From Paludicola sp. MB14-C6 (GTDB lineage Bacteria; Bacillota; Clostridia; Oscillospirales; Ruminococcaceae): DNA of 64,000 nucleotides. A program made the translations under genes and the position numbers. The notes beneath the pieces are model-generated. The model had not been told where the DNA came from, made no database searches, and worked only from the letters and a program-made list of their open reading frames with translations. Positions within the stretch are counted from its first letter, which is position 1, and every line of letters begins with the position of its first letter. The stretch covers positions 1,426,001-1,490,000 of the forward strand of contig NZ_CP133133.1 of assembly GCF_030908625.1 (NCBI RefSeq). Direction: 5' to 3'. Shown one piece after another: positions 1 through 7,844 of the stretch.

Positions 1-504
1 TGCAATCGGAAATCTACCAACAAAGGATTTGAATGCTGGATCCAATACCGTTCCCTCTATTTTTGCTCCACCAATTGGATTCGGTCTATCTAATACAACT
101 AGTGGTTTTCCTACCCTTGCGCAATCTTCCATAGCGTATGCTAATGTATAAAGATAAGTATAAAATCTTGCCCCTACATCTTGAATATCAAATATCATGA
201 CATCAATGGTATCTAAAATTTCATCACTAATATGAGGAGTATGTCCATATAGGCTATAAACAGGTAAATTTGTTTTAGGATCATCATAACTTTCCACCTT
301 ATCGCCTGCTTGCAAATCACCTCTTACGCCATGTTCGGGGGAAAACATACAAGCCAAATTGTATTCCATATGTAGAATATCTATTGTTGATTGCAAGCTT
401 TTGTTAACTCCTGTGGGATTGGTAATTAACCCAATTCGTTTGTTCGTCAATATCTCTTTGACTTGATCTAAATTATCAATACCGCACATTAATTTTTGTT
501 TCAT
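1..504 (-). CDS. namZ: NamZ-like exo-beta-N-acetylmuramidase (DUF1343), 3' part missing
   Basis: The 168 visible codons run off the left edge of the window, so only the N-terminal part is present. The protein opens MKQKLMCGIDNL and carries the family blocks around LITNPTG, FSPEHGVRG, YSLYG, DVMIFDIQDVGARFYTY and DRPNP. The family removes terminal MurNAc from peptidoglycan fragments; B. subtilis NamZ (YbbC) lies in a muropeptide rescue cluster with amidase and etherase genes. Here it follows an AmiE/YbbE-like hydrolase by 19 bp and lies downstream of murQ and murK, which supports that role. The ATG at 502-504 has AAGGAG seven bases upstream. No signal peptide is obvious at this start, whereas the B. 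subtilis protein is exported, so location is open. Family assignment is strong. Confidence 0.85.
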   Translation of the reverse strand, partial: MKQKLMCGIDNLDQVKEILTNKRIGLITNPTGVNKSLQSTIDILHMEYNLACMFSPEHGVRGDLQAGDKVESYDDPKTNLPVYSLYGHTPHISDEILDTIDVMIFDIQDVGARFYTYLYTLAYAMEDCARVGKPLVVLDRPNPIGGAKIEGTVLDPAFKSFVGRFPIA

Positions 505-523
505 TTCCGTCTCTCCTTTTCGT

Positions 524-1561
524 TTATATCTTATCTAAGCCTAACCAAACACTATTATGAAACTGCTTACGAAAACGAATGATCTCATTATTTTCTCTGC
601 CATAATGAACACGATTGGTTAATAGAATTGCATAGTATCCCGTTTCTTTATCCACCATAATAGATGTTCCTGTAAAGCCAGTATGTCCATAACTTCCCTG
701 TGAGAACAAATCTCCTGCAAAGTTTGGAACATCGCCACTCAATGCAAATCCTAATCCTCGATTTTCACTCATTCCATGCGTGTAGTTTTCAATTGCTTTT
801 TCAAACATTCTATTTGATAAATAACCTTTTCCTCGCTTACTCAACATAGCAGTAAATGCAATCATATCGTCGAGTGTCGCAAAAACACCTGCATTACCGG
901 CAACACCGCCAAGAAATCGAGCATTTTCATCATGCACCACTCCTTTTAAATAGCTACCGGTATCTTTTGAAAACTCAGTTGCTACAACATCCGTTGCAGT
1001 TGGACAATAACAAGCTGCTTTCATATTGAGTGGTTGAAATACATACTTTTGAACTAACTTGTCTAGTGAATCACCGAATACTTGCTCTAAAATATTGCCT
1101 AGCACGATATAACCCATACAGCTATATTGCACATCTGTATTTGTTTTGTAAGCTAAGTCTTGCTTTAATATTGTATCAATTGCTTGATCTGGGCGAATAT
1201 TCATTAACCACAAAGGCATATGGCTTGCTATTCCACTTGAATGTGTCAATAGGTTTTGAATTCGAATATCCGCTTTATCATATGGATTTTCAAAAAAACG
1301 ACTGAGCGTATCATCTAAGCATAACTTTCCTTGTTGAATTGCTTGAAATGCAACCATTGTTGTTCCAATAACCTTTGATAATGATGCCATATCAAACAAC
1401 GTTTGTTCCGTTAAAGGTTTTTGTTCTGGAAAAAGCTGTGCATTTCCAAAACTTTTTTTCAAGTAAACTGCATTTCCTTTTCCGATTGCTATCGCTGCGC
1501 AAGGAAATACCTTATCTTGAATTGCTTGTTCGACTAGAGTTATTGTTTTATCAAAATTCAT
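524..1561 (-). CDS. Serine hydrolase of the class C beta-lactamase fold, AmiE/YbbE-like
   Basis: The 345 aa length fits the family. The nucleophile motif SLSK is at residues 60-63 and the third motif appears as HTGFTG near the C-terminus. The second motif, normally YxN, reads Tyr146-Ser-Cys148. In B. subtilis the family member YbbE/AmiE, encoded beside namZ and murQ, removes the peptide from MurNAc-peptide, and the same neighbourhood here points to that role. Without the neighbours it could equally be a peptidase or esterase, because the fold serves many substrates. No signal peptide is visible. GAGGT lies about seven bases before the ATG. A hairpin terminator separates it from the upstream deacetylase gene, so it may be transcribed less than murQ. 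Fold certain, substrate inferred. Confidence 0.8.
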   Translation of the reverse strand: MNFDKTITLVEQAIQDKVFPCAAIAIGKGNAVYLKKSFGNAQLFPEQKPLTEQTLFDMASLSKVIGTTMVAFQAIQQGKLCLDDTLSRFFENPYDKADIRIQNLLTHSSGIASHMPLWLMNIRPDQAIDTILKQDLAYKTNTDVQYSCMGYIVLGNILEQVFGDSLDKLVQKYVFQPLNMKAACYCPTATDVVATEFSKDTGSYLKGVVHDENARFLGGVAGNAGVFATLDDMIAFTAMLSKRGKGYLSNRMFEKAIENYTHGMSENRGLGFALSGDVPNFAGDLFSQGSYGHTGFTGTSIMVDKETGYYAILLTNRVHYGRENNEIIRFRKQFHNSVWLGLDKI

Positions 1562-1579
1562 GAGATACCTCTTCTCTTG

Positions 1580-1611
1580 AAAAACAGGGTTTAACGCACC
1601 CGTTAAACCCT
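1580..1611 (-). terminator. Intrinsic terminator inside the mur cluster
   Basis: An 11-bp perfect inverted repeat (1586-1596 with 1601-1611, 4-nt loop) is followed on the minus strand by GTTTTTC. It sits between the deacetylase and serine hydrolase genes and could make namZ and the hydrolase a less expressed distal part of the operon. Confidence 0.7.
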
Positions 1612-1665
1612 ATTATTACTCTCATTATTTATTTTTCAAACCTTTGTGCTTTCAAGTTCTAAAAA

Positions 1666-2367
1666 TTAAAACTCAGATTTATATTCTCTCATTGACATCG
1701 GCTCAATCATAAATGTTTGTGCTCTTGTTGTTCTAGCTTCAATTCCTCTTACACGCATTAAATGTGTATAATAATCTTTGTATTTAAAGTCTTTTGAGTT
1801 AATGGTAAACCAATGGTGAGAAATTGCTTTTTCCCATAGTTCAAATCCCTCATCTGATACTTCCATATAGGTATGTGGAACGAAATCGTATGGATCTTCC
1901 CAGTTTTCGCAATAGTATGGACCTTTTGCAAAATGAGCTGGTAATTCACGTTCTACGGTTGGCAATCCAGCAAGTAATTGTGCATCAAAAACAAGCTTAT
2001 GCGTTGTCATGTGATCCTTGTGGATTGAACTTTTCCAATGTGTTAGCAATACATCGGGTTTATATTTACGAATATCATCACAAAGTCTAAAACGTGCCTC
2101 ATCATTTAAAGGAAGTTCACAATCCGGATAATCCCAAACTACACTTACTCCACCAAGCATTTCAGCAAAAATTCTTGCTTCTTCTACCTTTTGCTTTCTG
2201 TATTCTTCTACAGTTAAATGAGCAGGACAGCCTCTTTCACCTGCTGTACAAGCAACAATTACCACTTTATAGCCTTTTAGCGCTAATGTTGCAAGAACGC
2301 CGCCTGCTGTTAATTCCATATCTCCGATATGTCCACCAATTGCCATGACTGTTTTTTGTTCTGCCAT
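1666..2367 (-). CDS. PIG-L/LmbE family N-acetylglucosaminyl deacetylase
   Basis: The 233 aa protein begins TVMAIGGHIGDMELTAGG, matching the family motif usually written AHPDDE. His13 and Asp16 occupy the expected metal and catalytic positions, although the motif is altered (GHIGD). A second cluster, His110, His116, His119 and His123 in THWKSSIHKDH, supplies further ligands. Members such as BshB and MshB are zinc enzymes that deacetylate GlcNAc conjugates; no signal peptide is present, so a cytoplasmic sugar is the likely substrate. Its place in a MurNAc/GlcNAc salvage operon, 30 bp after a GNAT gene, suggests an amino sugar derived from the wall, but the substrate is not shown by sequence. 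Confidence 0.82.
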   Translation of the reverse strand: MAEQKTVMAIGGHIGDMELTAGGVLATLALKGYKVVIVACTAGERGCPAHLTVEEYRKQKVEEARIFAEMLGGVSVVWDYPDCELPLNDEARFRLCDDIRKYKPDVLLTHWKSSIHKDHMTTHKLVFDAQLLAGLPTVERELPAHFAKGPYYCENWEDPYDFVPHTYMEVSDEGFELWEKAISHHWFTINSKDFKYKDYYTHLMRVRGIEARTTRAQTFMIEPMSMREYKSEF

Positions 2368-2397
2368 TTCAATATCCCCTTTTAAATTATTATATTA

Positions 2398-3378
2398 CTA
2401 TCTTTTTACACGTTCCATATCAGCCCATGTTTTTACGATTTTAAATCCTGCACCTTCATAAATGTTTCTTGCAGGGTTTGTTTCTCCTGTAAACAAGGTC
2501 ATATAGCCTGCTCCCATTTCTTTTAAAGACATACACAAAGATGAGAACAATGCTTTGCCTAGACCATATTTTCGATATTCGGAATGCACACCGATACCTG
2601 CAAAATAACCTCTTCCACTTGGTTGCACATAAAGAGGTCCTGTAAATCCAACTGCTTTTCCTTTATGCTCAGCAATTAAAACAGGATAACCACCGTCCGG
2701 TTTATTCACATTACCAATAATAATCTCTCTCCATTGCTCATTGCCTAAGTCAGTAAACAGTTCATCTAAGCCATAATGTTTTTCTTTATTATAATATGTG
2801 ATTGTAATATCTTGTTCTTTTAAACTCTCTAATCGCTCTTTAATTTGAGAAGAAAATTCAAAACTTGCTAACGGTTGATAAAAGGAATTTTGATAAACAG
2901 TATCACGATAACCACAGTTTTTCAAAAACAGATAGCCGCTTCCTGATACATCAACTCCTGGTGCATTTGGATGATCATGTTCTTTTGTGTTTGGAACACA
3001 CCATTCTAAGTTAATTGGATTAAAGAAAGTAATATCGTATTTTGGGAGTGGTGATACAGCGATTTGATCCAATTCTGTTTCTAAAGCTTTTAATAATTTT
3101 CTTCCGATTCCGTTACGACGATATTCCTTTTTAACGACAATAAAAGTAATATAAGCTATGTTGGTATCTACCTTATAGCTTGCATTTGCAAATCCGATTA
3201 CAGATTCACCTTCTGATGCAATTAAATTGATTTTCTTAACATTTTCAGACTCTGTAATAAATTGCTCTTCAAAACGTGCTTCATTCAATTTGCGATGTAC
3301 CACTTCACCTTGTGCTACACTATTGAATAAAATATTTGCTTGATATTGTGTTGCTTTGGAAAGTTTGCTAATTTCCAT
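2398..3378 (-). CDS. Tandem GNAT acetyltransferase
   Basis: Two GNAT domains are visible. The first has RRNGIGRKLL and the second RKYGLGKALF, both matching the acetyl-CoA pyrophosphate-binding signature R/Q-x-x-G-x-G/A. An upstream in-frame start would overlap the kinase gene; the ATG at 3376-3378, with GGGGG nine bases before it, gives 326 aa and a 19-bp gap after murK, so it is preferred. Double-GNAT proteins often have one catalytic and one degenerate half; both halves here keep the loop. The acceptor is unknown. Being cotranscribed with a sugar kinase and a deacetylase makes an amino sugar or muropeptide amine possible, but this is inference only. Confidence 0.8.
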   Translation of the reverse strand: MEISKLSKATQYQANILFNSVAQGEVVHRKLNEARFEEQFITESENVKKINLIASEGESVIGFANASYKVDTNIAYITFIVVKKEYRRNGIGRKLLKALETELDQIAVSPLPKYDITFFNPINLEWCVPNTKEHDHPNAPGVDVSGSGYLFLKNCGYRDTVYQNSFYQPLASFEFSSQIKERLESLKEQDITITYYNKEKHYGLDELFTDLGNEQWREIIIGNVNKPDGGYPVLIAEHKGKAVGFTGPLYVQPSGRGYFAGIGVHSEYRKYGLGKALFSSLCMSLKEMGAGYMTLFTGETNPARNIYEGAGFKIVKTWADMERVKR

Positions 3379-3397
3379 TCTCAACATCCCCCTGTTA

Positions 3398-4282
3398 TTA
3401 TTTCTCTTGATAAATATAAAACGCACCTTTGGTTGGATTAAAATCTTGATCAAAGATCCGATATCCACTTAACTCACTGTTTAAAGTATCTCTAAAGCTT
3501 TCTTTCACAAAATCAATTTTACGAATAACGCTTCCGGAAACTGCTATTTTCAATTTGCGAACATGATATTGATGAGCCAATCCGATTGCAAGATAAGCTA
3601 AACGCTCACCCGCCCAACATAAAATAGATTGGGCTTGAAAATCGCCTTTATTAGCAGCTTTTACAACAGCAGGCATCAATGCGGCTATTTCCCCTTTAGT
3701 AGAATGATATGTGAAATCAATCAATTCTCGTAATTCGGTAATGTTAAGTTGTTCAAATATTTGTTTTCTTAATTCAGTGTCACTTTGGTTGGTATCAAAT
3801 GAATAAGCAATATAGCGAATTGCTTTTATGACAATAGAATAACCGCTGCCATCATCATTAATTAGATGTCCCCAACCGCCAAACCGTTTTACTTCATCGC
3901 CTTGCTTCAAATAACCGATTGAACCGGTTCCCGCAATAACCAAAGCACCATCAGAACCCTCTAATGCAGCATAAAGCGCAAGTAAAGCATCATTTGTTAC
4001 ATATATCTTTTCACCATAAATAGAAGTCAGATATTCTCTGGCTTGATCCTTTTTATTTCCTGTTTCAATTCCTGAACAGCCTAAGCAAATAAATTCATAG
4101 CTATCGCCAAACTTTTCAACAATTGCATCGACTGCTTGTTGAATATTTGCCATTCCTTTTTCAAAATCAACCGTTACATTCCCAAACCCTGTTACCGTTT
4201 CAAACAAAGCTTCTCCATCCATTGAGTAGGCTGTTGCTGTTGTCTTAGTACCTCCTGCATCAATACCAATCAAATATTTCAT
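3398..4282 (-). CDS. murK: BadF/BadG-family amino-sugar kinase, MurK-like (MurNAc/GlcNAc kinase)
   Basis: The 294 aa protein has the ASKHA fold: phosphate-1 motif DAGGTKT at residues 8-14 and phosphate-2 motif AGTGSIG at 117-123. In Clostridium acetobutylicum a kinase of this family, MurK, phosphorylates both MurNAc and GlcNAc and is encoded next to murQ, the arrangement seen here (25-bp gap). With the kinase in place, MurNAc would enter unphosphorylated and be phosphorylated in the cytoplasm before MurQ acts; no MurP-type PTS gene is visible in the window. The next gene begins 19 bp downstream. A general GlcNAc kinase is the main alternative. Confidence 0.83.
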   Translation of the reverse strand: MKYLIGIDAGGTKTTATAYSMDGEALFETVTGFGNVTVDFEKGMANIQQAVDAIVEKFGDSYEFICLGCSGIETGNKKDQAREYLTSIYGEKIYVTNDALLALYAALEGSDGALVIAGTGSIGYLKQGDEVKRFGGWGHLINDDGSGYSIVIKAIRYIAYSFDTNQSDTELRKQIFEQLNITELRELIDFTYHSTKGEIAALMPAVVKAANKGDFQAQSILCWAGERLAYLAIGLAHQYHVRKLKIAVSGSVIRKIDFVKESFRDTLNSELSGYRIFDQDFNPTKGAFYIYQEK

Positions 4283-4306
4283 TTCATATCCCTTCCAGAA
4301 AGCATC

Positions 4307-5197
4307 TTATTTTAGCGCTGCTTTAATATGTCCTTTGCTTTCTTCTAACCTTTTTTTCGCCTCTTCCTTTGTAACCTTACCAAGTATCATTACAATTGCG
4401 GTTTTCGGATGATAATCCACGCTTTCTAAGGTTTGTTTTGCAGTATCATAATCTGTACCTGTTGCTTCCATTACAATTCTACAGCAACGCTCTATTAACT
4501 TTAAGTTTGATGGCATAACATCTACCATCAAATTTTGATATACTTTTCCCATTTTAATCATTGTTCCTGTTGAAAGCATATTTAAAACTAATTTTTGTGC
4601 CGTTCCTGCTTTCATACGAGTAGAACCTGTTACAACTTCCGGTCCTACAATTGGAGCAATTGATACATCTGCTATTTCTGCCATTTTAGAATTGTTATTG
4701 CAAGTCAAAGAAACCGTTTTTGCACCGATTGATTTTGCATATAGCAAACCGCCTATCGTATATGGTGTACGTCCGGAAGCAGCAATACCAACCAATACAT
4801 CTTTTTTTGTAAAATGGATTGCTTCCAATTCCTTTTGACATAACATTTCATCATCTTCTGCACCTTCAACGGCATTCAGCAAAGCATCTTCTCCACCCGC
4901 AATCAATGCTACTACGGTATCCGGTGTCACTCCATACGTTGGTGGGCACTCGCTCGCATCTAACACACCAAGTCTTCCGGAAGTGCCGGCGCCACAATAT
5001 ATCAATCTTCCGCCTTGGCTCATTGCTTCATAAATCAAATCAATTGCCTTAGCTATAGAATCAATCTCTTTTTCTACTGCAAGAGGAACAAGCTTATCCT
5101 CATTGTTAATAAGCTGCACCAACTCTTGTGTACTCACTTCGTCAATTGCAGTTGTTTTCGCATTCCTTTGCTCCGTTGTTAGGCTGTTTAAATTCAT
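4307..5197 (-). CDS. murQ: N-acetylmuramic acid 6-phosphate etherase
   Basis: MurQ cleaves the D-lactyl ether of MurNAc-6-phosphate, giving GlcNAc-6-phosphate and lactate in the cytoplasm. The 296 aa sequence is full length. The SIS domain carries CGAGTSGRLGVLDASECPPT at 68-87; Glu83 and Glu114 fall where the family's catalytic glutamates are expected. VTGSTRMKAGTAQK and the C-terminal helical domain ending in KKRLEESKGHIKAAL are also typical. It is the first gene of the leftward operon. GGGGATAGG precedes the ATG. A promoter-proximal inverted repeat upstream suggests local repression. Assignment is firm. Confidence 0.95.
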   Translation of the reverse strand: MNLNSLTTEQRNAKTTAIDEVSTQELVQLINNEDKLVPLAVEKEIDSIAKAIDLIYEAMSQGGRLIYCGAGTSGRLGVLDASECPPTYGVTPDTVVALIAGGEDALLNAVEGAEDDEMLCQKELEAIHFTKKDVLVGIAASGRTPYTIGGLLYAKSIGAKTVSLTCNNNSKMAEIADVSIAPIVGPEVVTGSTRMKAGTAQKLVLNMLSTGTMIKMGKVYQNLMVDVMPSNLKLIERCCRIVMEATGTDYDTAKQTLESVDYHPKTAIVMILGKVTKEEAKKRLEESKGHIKAALK

Positions 5198-5231
5198 CGT
5201 CCTATCCCCATTTTCTTTTTTATATCAATAT

Positions 5232-5273
5232 GAAAACGATTACTTACAAAGCAGAATCGTTTTCCACATTATA
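5232..5273 (-). promoter_or_regulatory. murQ promoter -10 with overlapping 10-bp inverted-repeat operator
   Basis: On the minus strand TATAAT (5268-5273) is followed by a perfect 10-bp inverted repeat, GAAAACGATT at 5232-5241 and AATCGTTTTC at 5255-5264, separated by 13 bp. It lies about +1 to +30, a classic repressor position. The left arm with its flank (TGAAAACGATTACT) also fits a catabolite-responsive element except at one base. The -35 box is not clear. The regulator (CcpA or a local sugar-responsive repressor) cannot be told from sequence. Confidence 0.6.
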
Positions 5274-5499
5274 TTGGTGATGTTTTATCCAAATAAATGC
5301 TTTCGAATGGGCATTTCATATAAAATCATTGCTTTGCCATTCTATGTATTTGTCCTTTTTCTCTCATTATATAATGCTTGGTTTTGTTTTTCAAGTAGCA
5401 ATACAAACCAAATTGATATCGATTATTTATAATTGTTATAAATCATGTTGCCTTATTAGCAGTAACAGAATATGTAAAAGAGTAATATTAGAAAAATAA

Positions 5500-5528
5500 T
5501 TGAAATATTTTACTAATTGTGGTATCCT
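5500..5528 (+). promoter_or_regulatory. Sigma-A promoter of the zinc-ribbon gene
   Basis: TTGAAA (5500-5505), 17-bp spacer, TATCCT (5523-5528), ending 35 bp before the ATG of the next gene. The rest of the 5274-5563 gap is AT-rich without further recognisable elements. Confidence 0.5.
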
Positions 5529-5563
5529 ATTAAAATAACTAATTCAGCAGAGGAGGCACCCCT

Positions 5564-6019
5564 ATGAAAACTTGTCCAAAATGTAACGCTGTCAACAAAG
5601 ACAGTCAACGACTTTGTGTAAATTGCGATTCTTATCTTGGAAATGTTGCATCAGAATATGACGACGACTATGCTGAAAAAGTAATTATGCGTAGCAACAG
5701 AAAATCGAAAACTCGTAGTATTATTACAACAGTATTATTCCTTCTGTTCTATTGTAGCTTTTTAGTTTTCACGATGATATTAAGTTACGACATCTTCGGA
5801 GGCTTAGAGCGTTATTTTCGTTATTCATTATTATACATTCCATGCTTGATTCTTTTTCTTTTTCCCTATAATAAAGTTTATTGTTGGTATCGTAAGAAAA
5901 AGAAAAAGGATGAATCTTATTTAGCAGACAGCTTTATTGCGATTTTTAAAGCTGTTGCGTGGATTTATTTAATTTGTCTTTATGTTGGAACATTCCAAAT
6001 GATGAATGTTGAGCTATAA
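5564..6019 (+). CDS. Zinc-ribbon membrane protein of unknown function
   Basis: The 151 aa protein starts MKTCPKCN and has a CxxC...CxxC pair (CPKC, CVNC) within the first 22 residues, as in zinc-ribbon domains placed ahead of membrane segments. Three hydrophobic stretches follow at about 52-75, 88-110 and 127-148, separated by basic loops (the RKKKKKD segment follows the second). AGAGGAGG is eight bases before the ATG. It stands alone between an operon read in the other direction and an insertion sequence, with its own promoter and terminator. I do not recognise a named family; the zinc ribbon may bind a protein or nucleic-acid partner at the membrane. Confidence 0.7.
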   Translation: MKTCPKCNAVNKDSQRLCVNCDSYLGNVASEYDDDYAEKVIMRSNRKSKTRSIITTVLFLLFYCSFLVFTMILSYDIFGGLERYFRYSLLYIPCLILFLFPYNKVYCWYRKKKKKDESYLADSFIAIFKAVAWIYLICLYVGTFQMMNVEL

Positions 6020-6263
6020 CAATATGTAAAGAGTAGTATATTATTGTGTAGGGCAAGGGCTTGCTCTTGCCGTTGGGGTAGTATTTGTCAAACGAGTGAG
6101 CACACAGGTTCACCGCTATGATTTGTTTTATAAATTTGATAGATATAAAAATATCACAAAAAACACCTAGGGGCCATCCTAGGTGTTTTCATATCATAAA
6201 AAGTCTGTTGCACGAAAGTGGAAACAGGTTCCCTTGATAAAATGTTCGCTTCGCCACTTAAAT
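6020..6263. other. Non-coding gap with a small hairpin and terminator
   Basis: No gene is seen. A short GGCAAG/CTTGCC hairpin (6052-6071) embedded in GC-richer sequence resembles a dispersed repeat fragment, but its copy number cannot be judged here. A terminator follows at 6160-6189. Confidence 0.4.
6160..6189 (+). terminator. Terminator after the zinc-ribbon gene
   Basis: Perfect 12-bp inverted repeat AAAACACCTAGG/CCTAGGTGTTTT (6160-6171, 6178-6189) with a 6-nt loop; the A and T ends let it act in either direction. Confidence 0.75.
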
Positions 6264-6291
6264 ATATAATAATCCATAAGGATTATTATAT
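6264..6291. repeat. 28-bp palindromic target duplication, left copy
   Basis: ATATAATAATCC-ATAA-GGATTATTATAT is a perfect 12-bp stem with a 4-nt loop and is identical to 7817-7844 on the other side of the IS, so the whole palindrome was duplicated on insertion. Confidence 0.85.
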
Positions 6292-7733
6292 CAGTCTGAA
6301 GAAAAAGCCCGATTTTGGCGTAACCAAAGTCGGGCTTTTGAATATATGGTTGAAAATTTGAAAAAAGTGCAAAGGATACAAAAAGGAGAGTTCACCCTCC
6401 ACTTATGTATTGCCAGCTTTTTAAGGTTCATGCACGCAAATTTAAGCCTAACCCAGTTTGTTACTTGGGCAAGACCTCGATAAGGTGTATAACGCATTGC
6501 GTATTTTTCTTTCGCATCAGCAAAAACTCGCTCAATCGTTTCTTTTCGCTGTGCATAAAGATCTTTGTATTTTATTGCATAACGAATATCTGAAACTTGC
6601 TCTAAGTACTCATGCCAAACATGAACTGTGTATTGTTTCTGGAATTCTTTACTTTCAGTGCATTTGTAACGAAACCCACAGATTTTACAGTCGTTTGGAT
6701 TGCTTTTAAATTCTTTGTATCCTTCTCTATTCGTGGTGGAATAGTGTAAAACTTTATTGTTTGGACATACTACACAGTCAAAATATTCATCATATGAAAA
6801 ATCATATTTCTTAAAAAAGCCTTGTTTTGTCATTGGTCTACGATATGGTACTAATAAATCTTTTCCATCATCTATAAGTCTTTTTGCAATATAGGGAGTA
6901 TTGTAGGCACTATCTGCCACTATTGTTTGGATTTCGGGGTGGTTTTCTTTTAATTTATCATACAAATCATCGAATGCTACGCTGTCATGTACATTGCCTG
7001 CTGTTACATGAACATCTACAATGTAGCCTTTTTTGTCACAAGCTGTATGTGCTTCATAAGCAAGGCATTTCTTATGCTCTCCTTTATGAAATACACCGCT
7101 TTCAGGGTCAGTGGTTGATTCATTGATGATTTTTTCTTCTATTTTAGGTGGCTTTGTATCGTCAAATGGCTTTTTTTTATGTTCTTCTCTATCTTTATTG
7201 ATTTCGTCCATTAGTTGTTTCTCATAATGTTTTGCTGCTACGGGGATTGATTTCTTTACAACCTTTTTTATATTTGCATTTGCTTTTATATGGGTTCCAT
7301 CTACAAATACCACCTCTGGGTCAAGATATCCCATATCATTGATTTCATTCAATATCCAGTTGAAAATGCATGCAATAGTATTCTCGTTAAATCTATGTTT
7401 AAAGGCATAACTTATTGTTGTAAAGTGAGGTATTTGTTCTGTCATTAAATATCCTAAAAACCAACGATATGCACAGTTCATTTGTACTTCTTCTACCAAT
7501 TTGCGCAACGAACTTATTCCATACAAATGTTGTATTAAGACCATTTTGATTAGTACTACTGGGTCTATGCTTGGTCTTCCATTATCTTTACAATACAAAT
7601 CCTCTACGAAATCATATATATGACAGAAATCCACTGCACTATCTATTTTTCTAAGCAAATGTTCTGCTGGAATAAATTCTTCTAAGCACAAAAACTCTAC
7701 TTGTGTTCGGTCTTTTTTAGCTTTAACTAACAT
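6291..7733 (-). CDS. IS1182-family DDE transposase, intact
   Basis: The 480 aa transposase is full length with no frameshift. The N-terminal DUF772-type domain (about 1-115) holds PSIDPVVLIKMVLIQHLYG; the RNase H-like catalytic core shows first Asp in VFVDGTHIKANANIKK, second Asp in VADSAYNTP and the catalytic Glu in KETIERVFADAKEKY. A CxxC pair lies between the second and third acidic residues, as in IS1182 relatives. The reading frame continues through the internal end hairpin and IRL; its TGA stop takes its last base from the flanking target copy if the element begins at 6292. GGGTGAT lies before the ATG. Intact ends and identical target copies imply recent, possibly ongoing activity. Confidence 0.92.
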   Translation of the reverse strand: MLVKAKKDRTQVEFLCLEEFIPAEHLLRKIDSAVDFCHIYDFVEDLYCKDNGRPSIDPVVLIKMVLIQHLYGISSLRKLVEEVQMNCAYRWFLGYLMTEQIPHFTTISYAFKHRFNENTIACIFNWILNEINDMGYLDPEVVFVDGTHIKANANIKKVVKKSIPVAAKHYEKQLMDEINKDREEHKKKPFDDTKPPKIEEKIINESTTDPESGVFHKGEHKKCLAYEAHTACDKKGYIVDVHVTAGNVHDSVAFDDLYDKLKENHPEIQTIVADSAYNTPYIAKRLIDDGKDLLVPYRRPMTKQGFFKKYDFSYDEYFDCVVCPNNKVLHYSTTNREGYKEFKSNPNDCKICGFRYKCTESKEFQKQYTVHVWHEYLEQVSDIRYAIKYKDLYAQRKETIERVFADAKEKYAMRYTPYRGLAQVTNWVRLKFACMNLKKLAIHKWRVNSPFCILCTFFKFSTIYSKARLWLRQNRAFSSD

Positions 7734-7816
7734 TTAATCACCCTATTTAATTATACCATTTTTCGCGTCAAAAGTCCCCTAAATCATCGAATTTAGGAGA
7801 CTTTTTCTACAAGCTG
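6292..7816 (-). mobile_element. IS1182-family insertion sequence, 1,525 bp
   Basis: Imperfect terminal inverted repeats are CAGTCTGAAGAAAAAG (6292-6307) and the complement of 7801-7816, CAGCTTGTAGAAAAAG. Just inside each end is a hairpin (about 6304-6337 and 7768-7806) that would stop outside transcription. The single gene is the transposase. The element is bracketed by identical 28-bp palindromes; IS1182 elements are known for variable, sometimes long and palindromic target duplications. It sits directly behind the SDR gene. Confidence 0.85.
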
Positions 7817-7844
7817 ATATAATAATCCATAAGGATTATTATAT
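7817..7844. repeat. 28-bp palindromic target duplication, right copy
   Basis: Identical to 6264-6291. It contains the TAA stop (7839-7841) of the SDR gene, so the original palindrome was most likely the transcription terminator of that gene. Confidence 0.85.

Noticed and set aside
5103..5432. 109-codon plus-strand frame over the murQ promoter
   Set aside because: It runs antisense through murQ and the operator, has no Shine-Dalgarno and no recognisable domain.
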